A stretch of DNA of 64,000 nucleotides, taken from contig CM042092.1 in the NCBI GenBank assembly GCA_023512835.1, positions 4,303,293-4,367,292 on the forward strand, written 5' to 3'. Origin of the DNA: Taxillus chinensis. Its lineage: Eukaryota > Streptophyta > Magnoliopsida > Santalales > Loranthaceae. Shown here one piece after another: positions 1-11,046 of the stretch. The notes under the pieces were generated by a model that did not search any database, had not been told where the DNA came from, and saw nothing but the letters and a program-made list of their open reading frames with translations. Position numbers and translations under genes: made by a program. How positions within the stretch are numbered: the stretch's first letter is position 1; every line of letters starts with the position of its first letter.

Positions 1-892
1 AAAAGCTTGGACCCATCAGATGAAATAAGAGGTATTTATGTCGTATATTTACCTCGTTGATAGTGCAAATTTTTATATCATGTTAAAGATTTTATTTGAT
101 GAGTTTTTTATTGGATTTATAGTAACTGCAGTGGATTATGGAAGTAAGGCTATGGAGTTTCTTGGCTTACAAAATGGTGGACACAAAGATGTAAGCCCTC
201 ATGGTCATGTATGCTTGTAGTACTAGAGTTTAAAATATCATATGTTAAATTTTAAAAACTATTCAAAATATATCAAAGTTTAATTTTATTCCAGATGCAT
301 TACCAACCATGAATTATGATTTTGGATTGTTTTCTGTATATTTTATACACTGCCACTATTATAAATGTCATAGTTAGCTTGCATTATTTTTGATGCCTCA
401 AATAAATCACATCATGATTTGAAGATTTTGAAGCCAATTATTATCCATGGATCATACTTTGTAAAAATAAAACTCCATTCAGGCTAAAGTTTATAAAATT
501 ATTTTTGCTCTCATTGGTTCTAATAGAACTCTTAAGGCAGTCAAAAAAAATTATTTTATACCTTTATTTCAAATTTTCTTGGATTTTGGTAAACACTCAT
601 AGCACAAAAGTAAGGTATATTTGGTAGTACCAGGAAAAAAACAACCGAGTAATTATTAATTATGGCTTGTATTCAAGCATGGCCTCTTGCCAGTTTTGTG
701 GCATTTATATTTGTGTTTCATTAATCTAAGCCAACCACTTTTTTGTTTATTGTAAACAATTTGTTTCCTACCAATCAATGAAAGTATAGTTAAAATATTT
801 GTAAGATGTCTATCCCAACGTTGAAACATCTGAAATTTTATTTTGCAACCTTGTCTAACATATGAAAAAACAATTTATACACCCATTCTAAT
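1..892. other. AT-rich intergenic DNA, no gene seen
   Basis: No frame in this stretch resembles a known protein and no tRNA-like or terminal-repeat structure stands out. The one short open frame near the left edge is low-complexity and without recognisable motifs. Confidence 0.6.
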
Positions 893-1549
893 CTACTTGC
901 ATGGAATGTCGGTACGCAATCTAGGTTTTTTACATTGCCTATAGAAAGTAGGTATACAACTTTGTTTTATCCCCCTGCTTAACAATTTCTTTCTTTTATT
1001 TTCCACATAATTCTCCACATCCTTACTAATGCATCCAATATCAAAGTCACCACCATATTCGTTGCTCAACATTGATATTATCTTTCTTGTTGGTACGACA
1101 GATTTATTCAAAGTGAGAATGAGTTTTTTTTTGGCACGTGATACACCTCTATGTCTACGAAGCAAACTAGTGCTTCTAGGTGTAAGTAACTTATAGTTGT
1201 GCGCACGTACAAACTTACTTACTACCCACTTTTCACAGTCTTTTTTAATACACATCATTGTTTTACATCTAATCTTTGTCTTAGCAACTTTGTTAATTTT
1301 TCTTTCGATTTGCTTTTGACTTTCGTGATGAAACTCTTCCCTTAAGCAAACATACTCTACTAGAACTAGTTTCTTGTCATCTTTTGATAATCGAGTATGG
1401 TTCGTTCTCATTGCAAAACCAATTCTTCTTGTATATGCCTTGTAAAATGATTGAGCATCTTCTACCTCATTAAATAGCTTCCCAACGAATGGTTTAAGAA
1501 AACCACTACTTGAACCGAAAATGTTATTGACTTTCTCTCCATCTTCCAT
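893..1549 (-). CDS. FAR1-type DNA-binding-domain protein (FRS/FRF-like, MULE-derived), truncated or short form
   Basis: The frame encodes a FAR1/FHY3-type DNA-binding domain, the WRKY-GCM1-like zinc-binding fold domesticated from Mutator-like transposases. Visible in order are the GKLFNEVEDAQSFYKAY block, a GFAMR strand, a conserved Cys after the K/R-rich linker (R-C-K-T-M-M), W-V-V, and the terminal H-N-Y-K-L. The usual post-domain region follows (H-R-G-V-S ... KDVENYVENKRK). In full FRS proteins a MULE transposase and a SWIM zinc finger come next; here the frame stops about 30 residues later. That matches either a truncated transposon or a short FRF-type protein carrying only the DNA-binding domain. 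The frame is open upstream to at least 1609 without an ATG; I chose the first in-frame Met at 1549, and a missing 5' exon is possible (an AG acceptor lies close to 1605). Gene or relic cannot be decided from sequence alone. Confidence 0.6.
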   Translation of the reverse strand: MEDGEKVNNIFGSSSGFLKPFVGKLFNEVEDAQSFYKAYTRRIGFAMRTNHTRLSKDDKKLVLVEYVCLREEFHHESQKQIERKINKVAKTKIRCKTMMCIKKDCEKWVVSKFVRAHNYKLLTPRSTSLLRRHRGVSRAKKKLILTLNKSVVPTRKIISMLSNEYGGDFDIGCISKDVENYVENKRKKLLSRGIKQSCIPTFYRQCKKPRLRTDIPCK

Positions 1550-1609
1550 ATTCACACAGTCACCGGTTTCAGTGCAAACATCCTCACCTAGTTGACAATC
1601 CTCTAACAA

Positions 1610-2164
1610 ATATGGGGTTTGTGCCCAGTCACCATTTGCACACCCGTAACAGTGAGCGAGTATAGAGAGAGGGTGGACGACAACCTATGAACTAACCACA
1701 TACAAACATTTAAATTTTAATGCCAAAAACACAATAAACACGAATCATGGGTTATATTGAAAACAAAATATCTAATTTTCGAAGCCACAACCTCTAATTT
1801 TCAATAAAATATTTACGAGTTTAATTCATGAAAAATTCAAAACTATATACAGTGACACCCATAATCTCATGAAAAATTCATGAAAAATCTCTAATCTTCA
1901 CACCCATAACAGCGACTACATACAAACATTTAAATTTCAAATACACAAACAACGTTATTCGTGAAAATGAAATCATGAATTATAGTGACACCCACAATGA
2001 ACGTTATTTAGATTTCATCTTGTTTTTAATTTTCAAATTCACAATCTCTAATTTCCAGCCGAATATTCACGGGTTTAATTCATGGAAATTCAAAATGAAA
2101 TCTAAGGTTTGTGTTGAATACTTGATTTGAGGTGAGCTAGCCTTTGTTATTTGCATCCAAGCGA
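1610..2164. other. AT-rich stretch with local direct repeats
   Basis: A block containing 'catacaaacatttaaatt' occurs near 1699 and again near 1920, with related flanks (variants of 'acacccataacagcgac') and phrases such as 'catgaaaaattcatgaaaaa'. This suggests an old local duplication. No coding potential was seen. Confidence 0.4.
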
Positions 2165-2570
2165 CTGTCGTTAAGATCTCATCAACGATCGTCTACGTCC
2201 AAGCGGTCGAGGCTTCAAAGCGGTCCAGCGTTGAGGCATCGTCGGGGGTATTGAGATGAGATTAAGCGTCGAGTGCATCCAGGCAGTCGGGGGCATCGAA
2301 GCGGTCGAGGCGAGCAGCGGTTGGGGGCGCCGAAGCGGTCCAGACGAGCGTCGAGGCGTCGTCGGGAGTATCGAGGTGTCGAGTGGAGATTGAGCGTCGA
2401 GTGCGTCGCGGGGGTCGTCTGCGTCCATGTGGGGGTCGTCTGCGTGCGGGGAGAAAATCACGTGTAGGGAGAAAACCGCATGCGGGTAGAGGAGTTTGAG
2501 ATGTGTTCTGCCGTAACACGCTGTAAGGAGTCTTATTTCGTATAAGTACGTGGCGTTCACTAATTGGATG
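2165..2570. repeat. GC-rich degenerate minisatellite-like block
   Basis: About 400 bp of unusually GC-rich sequence sits in AT-rich surroundings. It is built from degenerate copies of motifs such as 'gaagcggtcgaggcg' and 'gcgtcgagtgcatcc'. Overlapping open frames on both strands result from the repeat composition and show no protein family. It may be the core of a decayed transposon. Confidence 0.5.
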
Positions 2571-4363
2571 CCGTTTTTTAGTATTTTTAGGGTAGAACCG
2601 ATTTGAAGATTTCCCTTTTTTTGAAATGCATATACAATATATTAATATTATTATTAAGATAAATTTTATTTATTATCGCTATTTCTTATAATTTACCAAG
2701 TCCTCATCAACTTCATATATTTCTTATAACTTATCAGGTCCATTTATTAGAATGGAATTATTAAATATAATGAACTTAAATAATTTAAAATTAGTTATAA
2801 ATTATGTATATATTATGTATATTATTTCATAATTTTTTAAAATAATTATATTTTTAAAATAAATTTAATACAGCCAAACATAGCAAATTATATTTTTGAA
2901 AAACAATTTACATTTCATTTTTCCTCATCATTTTTATTTTTTTTTTGAAAAACATTATTGTTCATTAACTACTTTTTTCTCTTTCAATCAAAATTTTATG
3001 TGTAAAAATATATATTTAAATTAAAAATATTAAATATTAAATTCATGAATATAAAATTTTATTATTTATTTTCTATACCTTATTTCATCAAACTTGATTT
3101 AGATGTTTTTTTTATAAATTTATAAAAAAAATTCTCTAAATTATAGGAAAATAATAATTATGTCAAATCTAATGTGATGTTCTAACAAACAGCAAAAAAT
3201 CATTTACCATAACTTTAATAAACTTAAGTTAAAATTTAGCTAGAGAATCTACTTTTATAAAATTTAATTAATCCTTTAAAAAAAATATCAAATACACAAC
3301 TCGCCACATTTTTTAACTATTCTAATAAAAAAATTATACTTTGTATCTGTTGCTTTGTTGCTTTATTGCTTTGTTCTTCCCCTTCAATTGCACAAACAGG
3401 CAACACAATAATGACCAAATTTGGATGAGACAAGCTTGTTTCGCGACAACGGCTAGCATGGCGCGAATGTTCCAGATGAGGCGGCATCTCCTCAAGTGGA
3501 ATCATGGGCAATCGATGTTGAGTGGCAGCTAAAAATTCAGCTATATTTAGCTAAAATTATTACTATATCTAAATTTGGCGAATGATACAGCTATTGTATT
3601 GGAATATATTTTTTGTTTAAATTTAGCCAAAATTAGCTATAGCTTTTGCTATAGCTCTCCCTATTGGAGTTGCTCTCAGTTGATGAATTATAGCTTGTGG
3701 AAATGGAATCACAAATTTTGTCAAAATTTAAAGGGAAAATGAGGATAAATTATGTTGATTATATGTTCATGAATGATACTCATTTTAAAACATTTTACTA
3801 AATAATACTCTATGACCATATTAGTTTATAGGATTTTAGTGATACAGTATTTGATTGCTAACATTATTAATTTCACTATAAAAGAGTTTTAATAAGAAAT
3901 TATATTCACTAGTAAAATTTATTAAGCTAAATTTACCGCAATTGATGTGTTTTTAATTTGTTCTAAATAATAAAATAATGAAAAAAAATTTTAAAATTAA
4001 AATTAATATTGCTTAGCTAAAAAAATTTAAAAAACAAATTTGAAGATAAATTGATACAAAACATATTTAAGTCCACCTTATCAATATATATATATATATA
4101 TATATTGTAGGGAGATATCAAAAATGTACATGGTGGTAAAAGTTAAAATTATTATTTTATATGAAAGATCTTAACATGTGTTATTTTTTAAAATTATAAT
4201 TTTCACAAAATAAAATTAATTCTTATAACCAAATTTAAATGATTAGTTTTTTTAAAATATTAAAAGGAACTCAAACACTACTCTCTTTTCTCTTATCAAT
4301 CTCTTGATGTGGTGGGGAGGAAAAATAGAAAAAAGTTGTTTTAACGCTACTCTATTCCTATTG
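2571..4363. other. AT-rich intergenic DNA with one MITE-like end
   Basis: Mostly homopolymer-rich AT sequence. Around 3540-3680 there is repeated 'tagctaaaatt' and 'agctatagc' material ending in 'cctattggagttgctctc'. That resembles the terminal inverted repeat of the PIF-like elements at 4364 and 54601, so a degenerate MITE is likely. A TA dinucleotide run occupies about 4084-4106. No gene was seen. Confidence 0.45.
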
Positions 4364-5260
4364 TTAAGAGCAACTCCAACCCATTATTTATTATTTACAT
4401 GTAGACAATAAAACTTAAATTTTTTGCTCCAACAGACATTTGACATAACTCTTCAAATCTGGAAATTGCTACAGATACTTTTCACAAATGAAGAGTTACT
4501 ATTTATTGTCTATATTTTTATTTTATTATTTTTTTCTCTCCTCCTCCTCCCATCTCCTGTTCTCTCATGCGCAGCCCTCCATCCCCCATCCCGCCGCCCT
4601 ATCGAGCCCCCCCCCCCCCTCATCTCTAACGCCCCATTCAAGGGATGATGCATTGCCAAACCACCATATTGATGGAGCTATCAGGCGAAGTATTGAGCTT
4701 CGTAATGAAACTCTACAGATCAAAGAAACCAAATTCGGAACCAAACCCTATATGCTCTAAACCTCGGCTGTGGTCACCAGACTCGCCACTGCTACCCATA
4801 TCCATCAGCCCCCTCGACACTATCATCCTTCGTAATTGCTGCCACAACCGTCAATTTCCATTGCCATTGATACTGCATTGGTCCTCCTCCGCCTCCCACA
4901 CGTTGATTATAGGGATGCTCCTCTCTCACCTCTACAACCACGCCTCGTCGCGCAACCACAGTGGACAAGGCATGGCCATCAGCTAAAGTCAAAGTTGTCG
5001 CCACTCTCGCCGAATCTACGTCCAAACTCCTTCGACCCCCACCGTCCATCTCCAGCCACCACCCACAACATCCGGGGAAGGGGAAGTTGCGCGAAAGGAA
5101 GGTCACGCGACAGGGAGGCGGCGCAGCAGGAGAGTTTATTAATATTTTAATAAAAATATAAGTAAATTAAATAATAGTGTTGGAGTTGAATGTACAAAAT
5201 ATCTCTTTACATTTTAAAAAATCTAAAAAAATATACAAAATAGTGTTGGAATTGCTTTAA
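4364..5260. mobile_element. PIF/Harbinger-like TIR element with GC-rich interior
   Basis: The left end reads 'ttaagagcaactccaac' and the right end, reverse-complemented, reads 'tttaaagcaattccaac'. These are imperfect terminal inverted repeats flanked by TTA/TAA-type bases, as in PIF/Harbinger MITEs. The arms are AT-rich but the interior (about 4540-5130) is GC- and CT-rich, with overlapping open frames on both strands and no transposase motif. The interior could be captured host DNA or simple low-complexity sequence; none of its frames resembles a known protein. Confidence 0.5.
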
Positions 5261-6189
5261 ATGGAAGGAAAAAGATTCAAAGCTAATATTTCCTCTTTTC
5301 GTGTTTATTAAAAAAGCTATTTTCATCCATCAGTTAATTTTTTTCTATATTCATTTCATTAACAGTTTAACAATTGATTGAATTAAAGATATAAATAAGA
5401 TAGAAATAAAATAGAGAATAAGATTGGACGTATTGATTTTCAAATAAATCAAAATTATCAAAATAAAAAATACAAAACTTTGGAATTTCTCTAATGTCCC
5501 GATCCATCTATAATCTTGGAGTGATCATCAGTCGATTCGATTTGTATACAATTTTTAAATTAAACCAAAGACATTTGGTTTGAAAAAAATTCAAACCAAA
5601 ATCAACCAATAAAGATTAAAAATTATCGGTCATTAGTTCTGTTCGGTGCATAAAATTCAATTTATCAGTTTTTAAATTTAACGACAAATTTTAAAAAAGT
5701 ACATTCATCTCAAACATCATTACCAATCAGCTTCTAAGGCACAAACAAAAAAATAATCTAAAAACATTAGACATTCATTTAAAAAGCAAGATATTAAATC
5801 TAATTTTAAAATGTCACTATCTAAAAACCTAACAAATAAAACCTGAGAAATATTATCAAGTTAAGGCATTGCTAAACAACATACTAGTGCAACAAATATT
5901 TAAGTACGCCAATAATATATTCTGTTGATTTGATAACTGAACAATCAAAACCGTGAACCAACTAAATATTATCGATTCTTTAAAAATAAAAATCAAATAA
6001 ATTAATTTTATTTTGGAAACTTTTTCTTTGGGTCCAGTTTGATTCGGTTGACAATCTAATGAAGCCAAAGCCTATACGAGGCCATTCTAGTAATTGCACA
6101 AACGATATTTCTAATATTTTAAATTAAATTAAACTACTTACGGTCCGTTCCCTCGTTTTTAATAGCAATTTATCGTTTCGCGAGCGCAT
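5261..6189. other. AT-rich intergenic DNA upstream of the KH gene
   Basis: No coding signal was seen. The right end grades into the likely promoter of the KH-domain gene: AT-rich sequence gives way near 6150-6200 to the pyrimidine-rich leader. Confidence 0.4.
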
Positions 6190-7189
6190 TGTAGACTAGA
6201 GCTCTCCTCTCGCCATAAAAATTAATGAGTAGGGTTCTTGTTTCGTCGTCTCTGTTCTAATCTGTGTTGCGTACGGCTGCCGGAATCGAAACCCTAGACG
6301 ACCACTGGATCCATCGTTTCTCCTCTGTCGAATCTGAATCCGTCCGCAGCCTCTCTCCTTCGTTTCTCATCCGTCGAATCTCAATCCATCCACACCTTCT
6401 CTCCTTTCTAACCCTTTCTTCCTCGTTATACTCATAGGTGAGCAACCACCCGTCAATTCCGCTCCCAACGGTGTCGCTCACGTATTATATTGTCCTTCAT
6501 CCTCTTCTCTGCGATTTTTCTTTAAAATTTATGTCTTTTAATGTCAATTTTGTTTTGGATTTAAGGTTTTAAGGTACGTGCTTGCTCAGATCCGCAACGT
6601 TTTTTGAAATCTAAATTTTTGTGTTGGACAAGCAATTCATGTGAAATTAGGAATTCTTTGCTCGCAGCGTTGTTCGTTTTGATTGTATGTGTATTCGTGT
6701 TTGTAATCTCCGTTCCTGGTCCCTTATCCCTTGGAGCACGGCTGGTTATATGGGTCAGTTAACTATTGATTAGAGCCTCAGGCTGTGTCGTGTGTGCAAC
6801 GGACTCTGTGAATTGTTGATTTGGGTAGGGTTTCTGTTTCACACTTAAAAGATTATGTGTGCGAAAAAAGGATTGTGATGTGGAATAAAAGGCTGAGATG
6901 AGGTGAGGTCGGTGAGGATGGGGAGTTCAATCTATTTGCATGTTTTATTGTGCGTCACCTAAGTCGAAGTTTAAGTTTATTACTGCTTCAAAGCCTGTTC
7001 ATTTAAAAATCACTGCATGCATTATTTATAATCTCGTTTATGTATAGTACTTCTGATGTTTGGCCTTTTTTCTGCTCATATAAGGCGTTTACATTGGTTT
7101 TGAATGATTGTTTGCCTTTAATTTGTTTGGGTGTGTCCTTTCGCTTGCTGTGGCTACTAATATTGTTGCTTCAATTCTAACAGGTCAGA
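6190..7189 (+). other. 5' untranslated region and leader intron of the KH gene
   Basis: A CT-rich leader of about 250 bp ends at a good donor (ATAG then GTGAGC, intron from 6438). The intron runs to an acceptor CAG at 7181-7183, six bases before the start codon. The leader contains a short upstream reading frame (ATG at 6225, stop at 6258-6260, 11 codons plus stop). If transcription starts where the CT-rich stretch begins, this could dampen translation. The transcription start is inferred from composition only. Confidence 0.55.
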
Positions 7190-10100
7190 ATGACTGGTCA
7201 GAGGAATAACTATGGAAAGAGGTCCCATTCTCAGTCTGACTATGGTGACAAGGTAGGTAATAAAAGGAGAAATCCTAGTGATGATAGAGATCTATTTATT
7301 GTTGACACAGAAGATACTGTATATCGCTACTTGTGCCCCGGAAGAAAGATCGGTAGCATCATTGGAAGGGGAGGGGATATTGTTAAGCAGTTAAGGTTGG
7401 ATACTAAATCAAAGATTAGGATTGGTGATTCAGTGTCTGGATGTGAGGACCGTGTTGTTACAATCTATAGCTCTAGTGAGGAGACCAACCCCTTTGAAGA
7501 TGATAGCTCAATATCCCCAGCACAGGATGCACTCTTCAGGGTTCATGACCGAGTTGTTGCTGATGAATTACATGGTGATGAAGAGTCAGAAGAACCTCCT
7601 CAGGTTACCGCACGTTTGCTTGTACCTTCTGACCAGATTGGTTGCATTATTGGGAAAGGTGGCCAAATAATTCAGAACATAAGGAGTGAAAGCAATGCCC
7701 AAATTCGCATTCTAAAGGATAGCCATTTACCTCCGTGTGCTTTGAGCAGTGATGAGCTTCTACAGGTTTGAAACCTTCATGGTTTGTGTTTGCTTTGATG
7801 CGCTGTCTTGTAATTTCTGTGGTTATTATTCCTTTTGTTTTAGTTAATCGACTGTGAACAGTTAAAATACCAGAAATGTGCTGGGATTATAAATATTATA
7901 TTATTGTATTTGCTTTCTATGGTAGATTGAAGCTGTTGCTTTCTTGTATGATTGCTTATGTACGTATTCTGGTGTTGTTTTTCAGATATCTGGGGAACCC
8001 TCAGTTGTGAAGAAAGCTCTTTATCAAATAGCATCACGTCTTCATCATAATCCATCTCGATCCCAACATTTGCTCGCTTCTGCTATGTCTAATATGCACT
8101 CATCCGCTGGTTCATTTATGAGTTCAGCTACTGGTGCCCCTATCATGGGGTTAGCTCCTATGGTTGGTCCATATGGTGGATACAAGGGTGATGTTGGAGA
8201 CTGGCCAGGCTCCTTTTATTCTGCTCCAAGGGGTGAATCATCTTCAAAAGAATTTTTCCTTCGCTTAGTTTGCCCTATTGAAAATATTGGAGGTGTAATA
8301 GGGAAGAATGGCGTCATAATTAATCAAATTAGACAAGAATCAGGGGCAATTATAAGAGTTGACAGTTCTGCTGCCGAAGGAGATGATTGCTTAATAACTA
8401 TTTCGGCCAAGGAGGTGAGGGCCTGATATTTTTGTCATATTTTAACGTTTTCTCCATTTATGTTGTTATTGTATTATGCCTTTAATATTCCTACATGTTC
8501 TGCTTCAGTTCTTTGAAGAAACTTCATCTCCAGCTATTGAAGCGGCAGTCCGCCTACAGCCTCGGTGCAGCGAGAAAGTTGAAAGAGACTCTGGCCTAAT
8601 TTCATTCACGACTCGCTTGCTTGTGCCTAACTCTCGGATTGGATGTCTTATTGGAAAGGGCGGAGCTATAATTACTGATATGAGGAAACTCACAAAAGCT
8701 AACATTCGCATACTTCCCAAAGAAGGCCTCCCCAAAGTTGCATCCGAAGATGATGAATTAGTCCAGGTAAGCCATCAAATACTACGTTCCTTGTGGTTCG
8801 TTGCTGTATTGTGTGTATTTTATTCAGTTGAAACAAAAAATTGATCAGATCTCCGGAGACCTTGATGTTGCTAAAGATGCTCTTGTACAAGTAACTGCCC
8901 GGCTAAGAGCCAATTTATTTGATAAGGAGGGACCTGCGATGGTTCCAGTTCTTCCATACCTTCCCATGTCAAACAATGTTACAGATAGCTCAAAGTATGA
9001 CAGTAGAGAGAGTAGAAGACATGGTCGTGGGCAGGCTTATTCTGATGGATATGGTGGTTCCAGTGATATGGCCCCTAGTGATAATTATGGGGGCTATAGT
9101 GGTGCACAGGTATATAATTTTCATTTTAAAAAATTTAATATGCTATATGGATGTAGTAATGGAAATTGACATAGCACAGGTTCTACTGCTGATTGGATGA
9201 TCATCTCATTTTTAGGCTTTGGCTTTTCAGTTGCCAAATATTTGGATTTAATTGTTAATTTTGAAAATAAAAGGCGTCACTTGCTTTTGATAATTCGTGG
9301 CTTGTTGCAATATCTTACTTTTGTTAGAAAATGAAAGCAAACACATTTTGTTCTTTATTATATTTTAAAAATCAAGCAAAATATTTTAAGGACTTAATGG
9401 GTCAAGAACTTTTAATTTATTTGTTCTATATTTATATTTCATATTTATAGCCCTTATATCTTATTTTTTTGGGAAATCAAATTAAAAACAAAATTTGTTC
9501 TATATTTGTATTTCGAAAATTATTCAAATTCTCTTATAAATTTCTGAATGTGAATGTTCTCCTCACAAATTCTTAGGGCATTTATTTTAGTTGTTTTTTG
9601 TTTTCATTTTTTAAATGTTATAACCATTTTCAATTAAAAAAACAGAAAACTAAAAACAAACATGCCCTATGAATTTGGTGTCACCCAAAAATAACATTTT
9701 ATTTTCAGTTTTTTGTTTTCAATGTTCATTTCTATATACGAAAACAACTATTGCATTTTAAAACAACGAAAACAGAAAACAACTAAAACAAACATGCATT
9801 GAAATTTTGGGAGCAATGTTTATCTTCTTTTGTATTCCCTTTTCCATTCTCCTCTGTTTGAGTTCTCACTACTGCCATTGCAGACATTCATTAATGGCCA
9901 GTGGAAATGGTGTTCTTTTTCACTATGAAAAAACGAAATCCTTTTGCCCTTATTCATGTTTTTTCCATTTTTTTGTGAATATTAATTTGGAAATAGGAAC
10001 CTGAGAAATGGAATCAAAATAAGCGAAATTTTTAATGGGAGATTAACCAAATGCGGTCTAAACAAACAGATTGTCATCAAAGATTTGTATGTAGTCTGCG

Positions 10101-11046
10101 AATTTAGATTAGATTATGGCCTATTAATTTTTAAGATACATAGTCCAAACATACTTCAGAAAATTTTGAAAATTTTGGATACATGTTTTTGTGTTGTGTA
10201 CAAAAAACATGTGATTATTTCTTTGTATTTACTAGTGAAGAGGATAAAATTAAACTCAATTCTATTTTGAAATATAAGTCTGTGGTGTATTAAAAAGGCA
10301 TCTATCTTATGTTAAATTATAACATTGTTTTAGTTGGACTGATTTGTGAAAAGAAAATAGTCTGCGTCTTTGATAGAGTTTCTGCTTCATTTGGCACAAA
10401 CCCTGAAATTCTGAGCAATACTATCTGCACTAGATTTTAGATTTCTTATCGTTACTTATAATATTAATTTTCAAATATTATCTACAGATTGGTGGTGGCG
10501 GCAGCAACAGCGGTTATACGTCTTATGGTGGCTATTCTTCAGGGCGTGCTGGTAGTTCTGGGTAAAATTTATAGTTCTTTACTAATGTTATCCATATCTT
10601 ATTTGTGATATTTGCTTAAATTTTCTGTCTGAGGCCTTAGGGAGGCTTCTTGTGGCCCCACAGCCACTCCCACACCATGAACTTAATTATATTTTATTTC
10701 TGATGATTCTACTGAGATATCAATACATATTTAGGGATGGCAATTTTGTCTTGCCCTGCTTGTCCCGATTTGGTCGGGTTTGATTTACTATGACAGGACT
10801 TCAGGTCGGGTTTAGGTCTTGCTCACACCGTCCCGTCCCATTGTTTTAAATAAAATTTTAATATTTTGTTATTAAAAATACCGACCCAACCCCGGGTCCC
10901 AACCCGACCCGACCTGTTGCCACATCTAATATTTGTCATTTTTATCCAAATATCATTTTAATGATTTTTAATTCTCATTTTGAGATTCTTTTGTCAGGTT
11001 CTCCAGTCAGTCCTCTCTTTCACGACGAAAGAACTATGGTTACTAG
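7190..11046 (+). CDS. KH domain-containing RNA-binding protein (At4g18375/HEN4-like), 4 KH domains
   Basis: Poly(C)-binding-type KH protein expected to bind single-stranded RNA in nuclear RNA processing. Coding exons I can join in frame: 7190-7765, 7986-8414, 8509-8766, 8849-9109, 10488-10561 and 10998-11046, giving 548 residues. All junctions use GT-AG. Four KH domains carry their GXXG loops at about residues 59-62 (GRGG), 155-158 (GKGG), 298-301 (GKNG) and 384-387 (GKGG). The first two lie in exon 1, and their C-terminal parts continue across the splice sites. An acidic linker (EDD, DEESEE) separates KH1 and KH2; the tail from about residue 430 is Gly/Tyr/Ser-rich and ends in a basic R-R-K-N-Y-G-Y motif typical of this family. 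The 1.38-kb intron before the penultimate exon holds a MITE and the last intron a hAT MITE. Reading through the 10561 donor would stop at once (TAA 10563), so the last splice is needed for the conserved C-terminus. Confidence 0.92.
9574..9800. mobile_element. MITE pair in KH-gene intron (hAT-like ends)
   Basis: The block starts 'agggcatttattttagttg' and contains its inverse twice: near 9640-9668 ('actaaaaacaaacatgccct') and near 9770-9798 ('caactaaaacaaacatgc'). The first pair can fold into a hairpin of about 95 bp; the second forms the outer end. It carries no open frame. Similar ends begin the repeat near 45242. Confidence 0.5.
10733..10928. mobile_element. Short hAT-like MITE in the last KH-gene intron
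   Basis: Ends are 'agggatggcaa' on the left and, reverse-complemented, 'tagatgtggcaa' on the right. The 6-bp repeat 'atattt' flanks it (10727-10732 and 10929-10934). The interior is rich in 'cgggtc' and 'gacccg' words, as in the hAT elements near 29530 and 39071. It sits within the intron 10562-10997 and does not touch splice sites. Confidence 0.55.
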
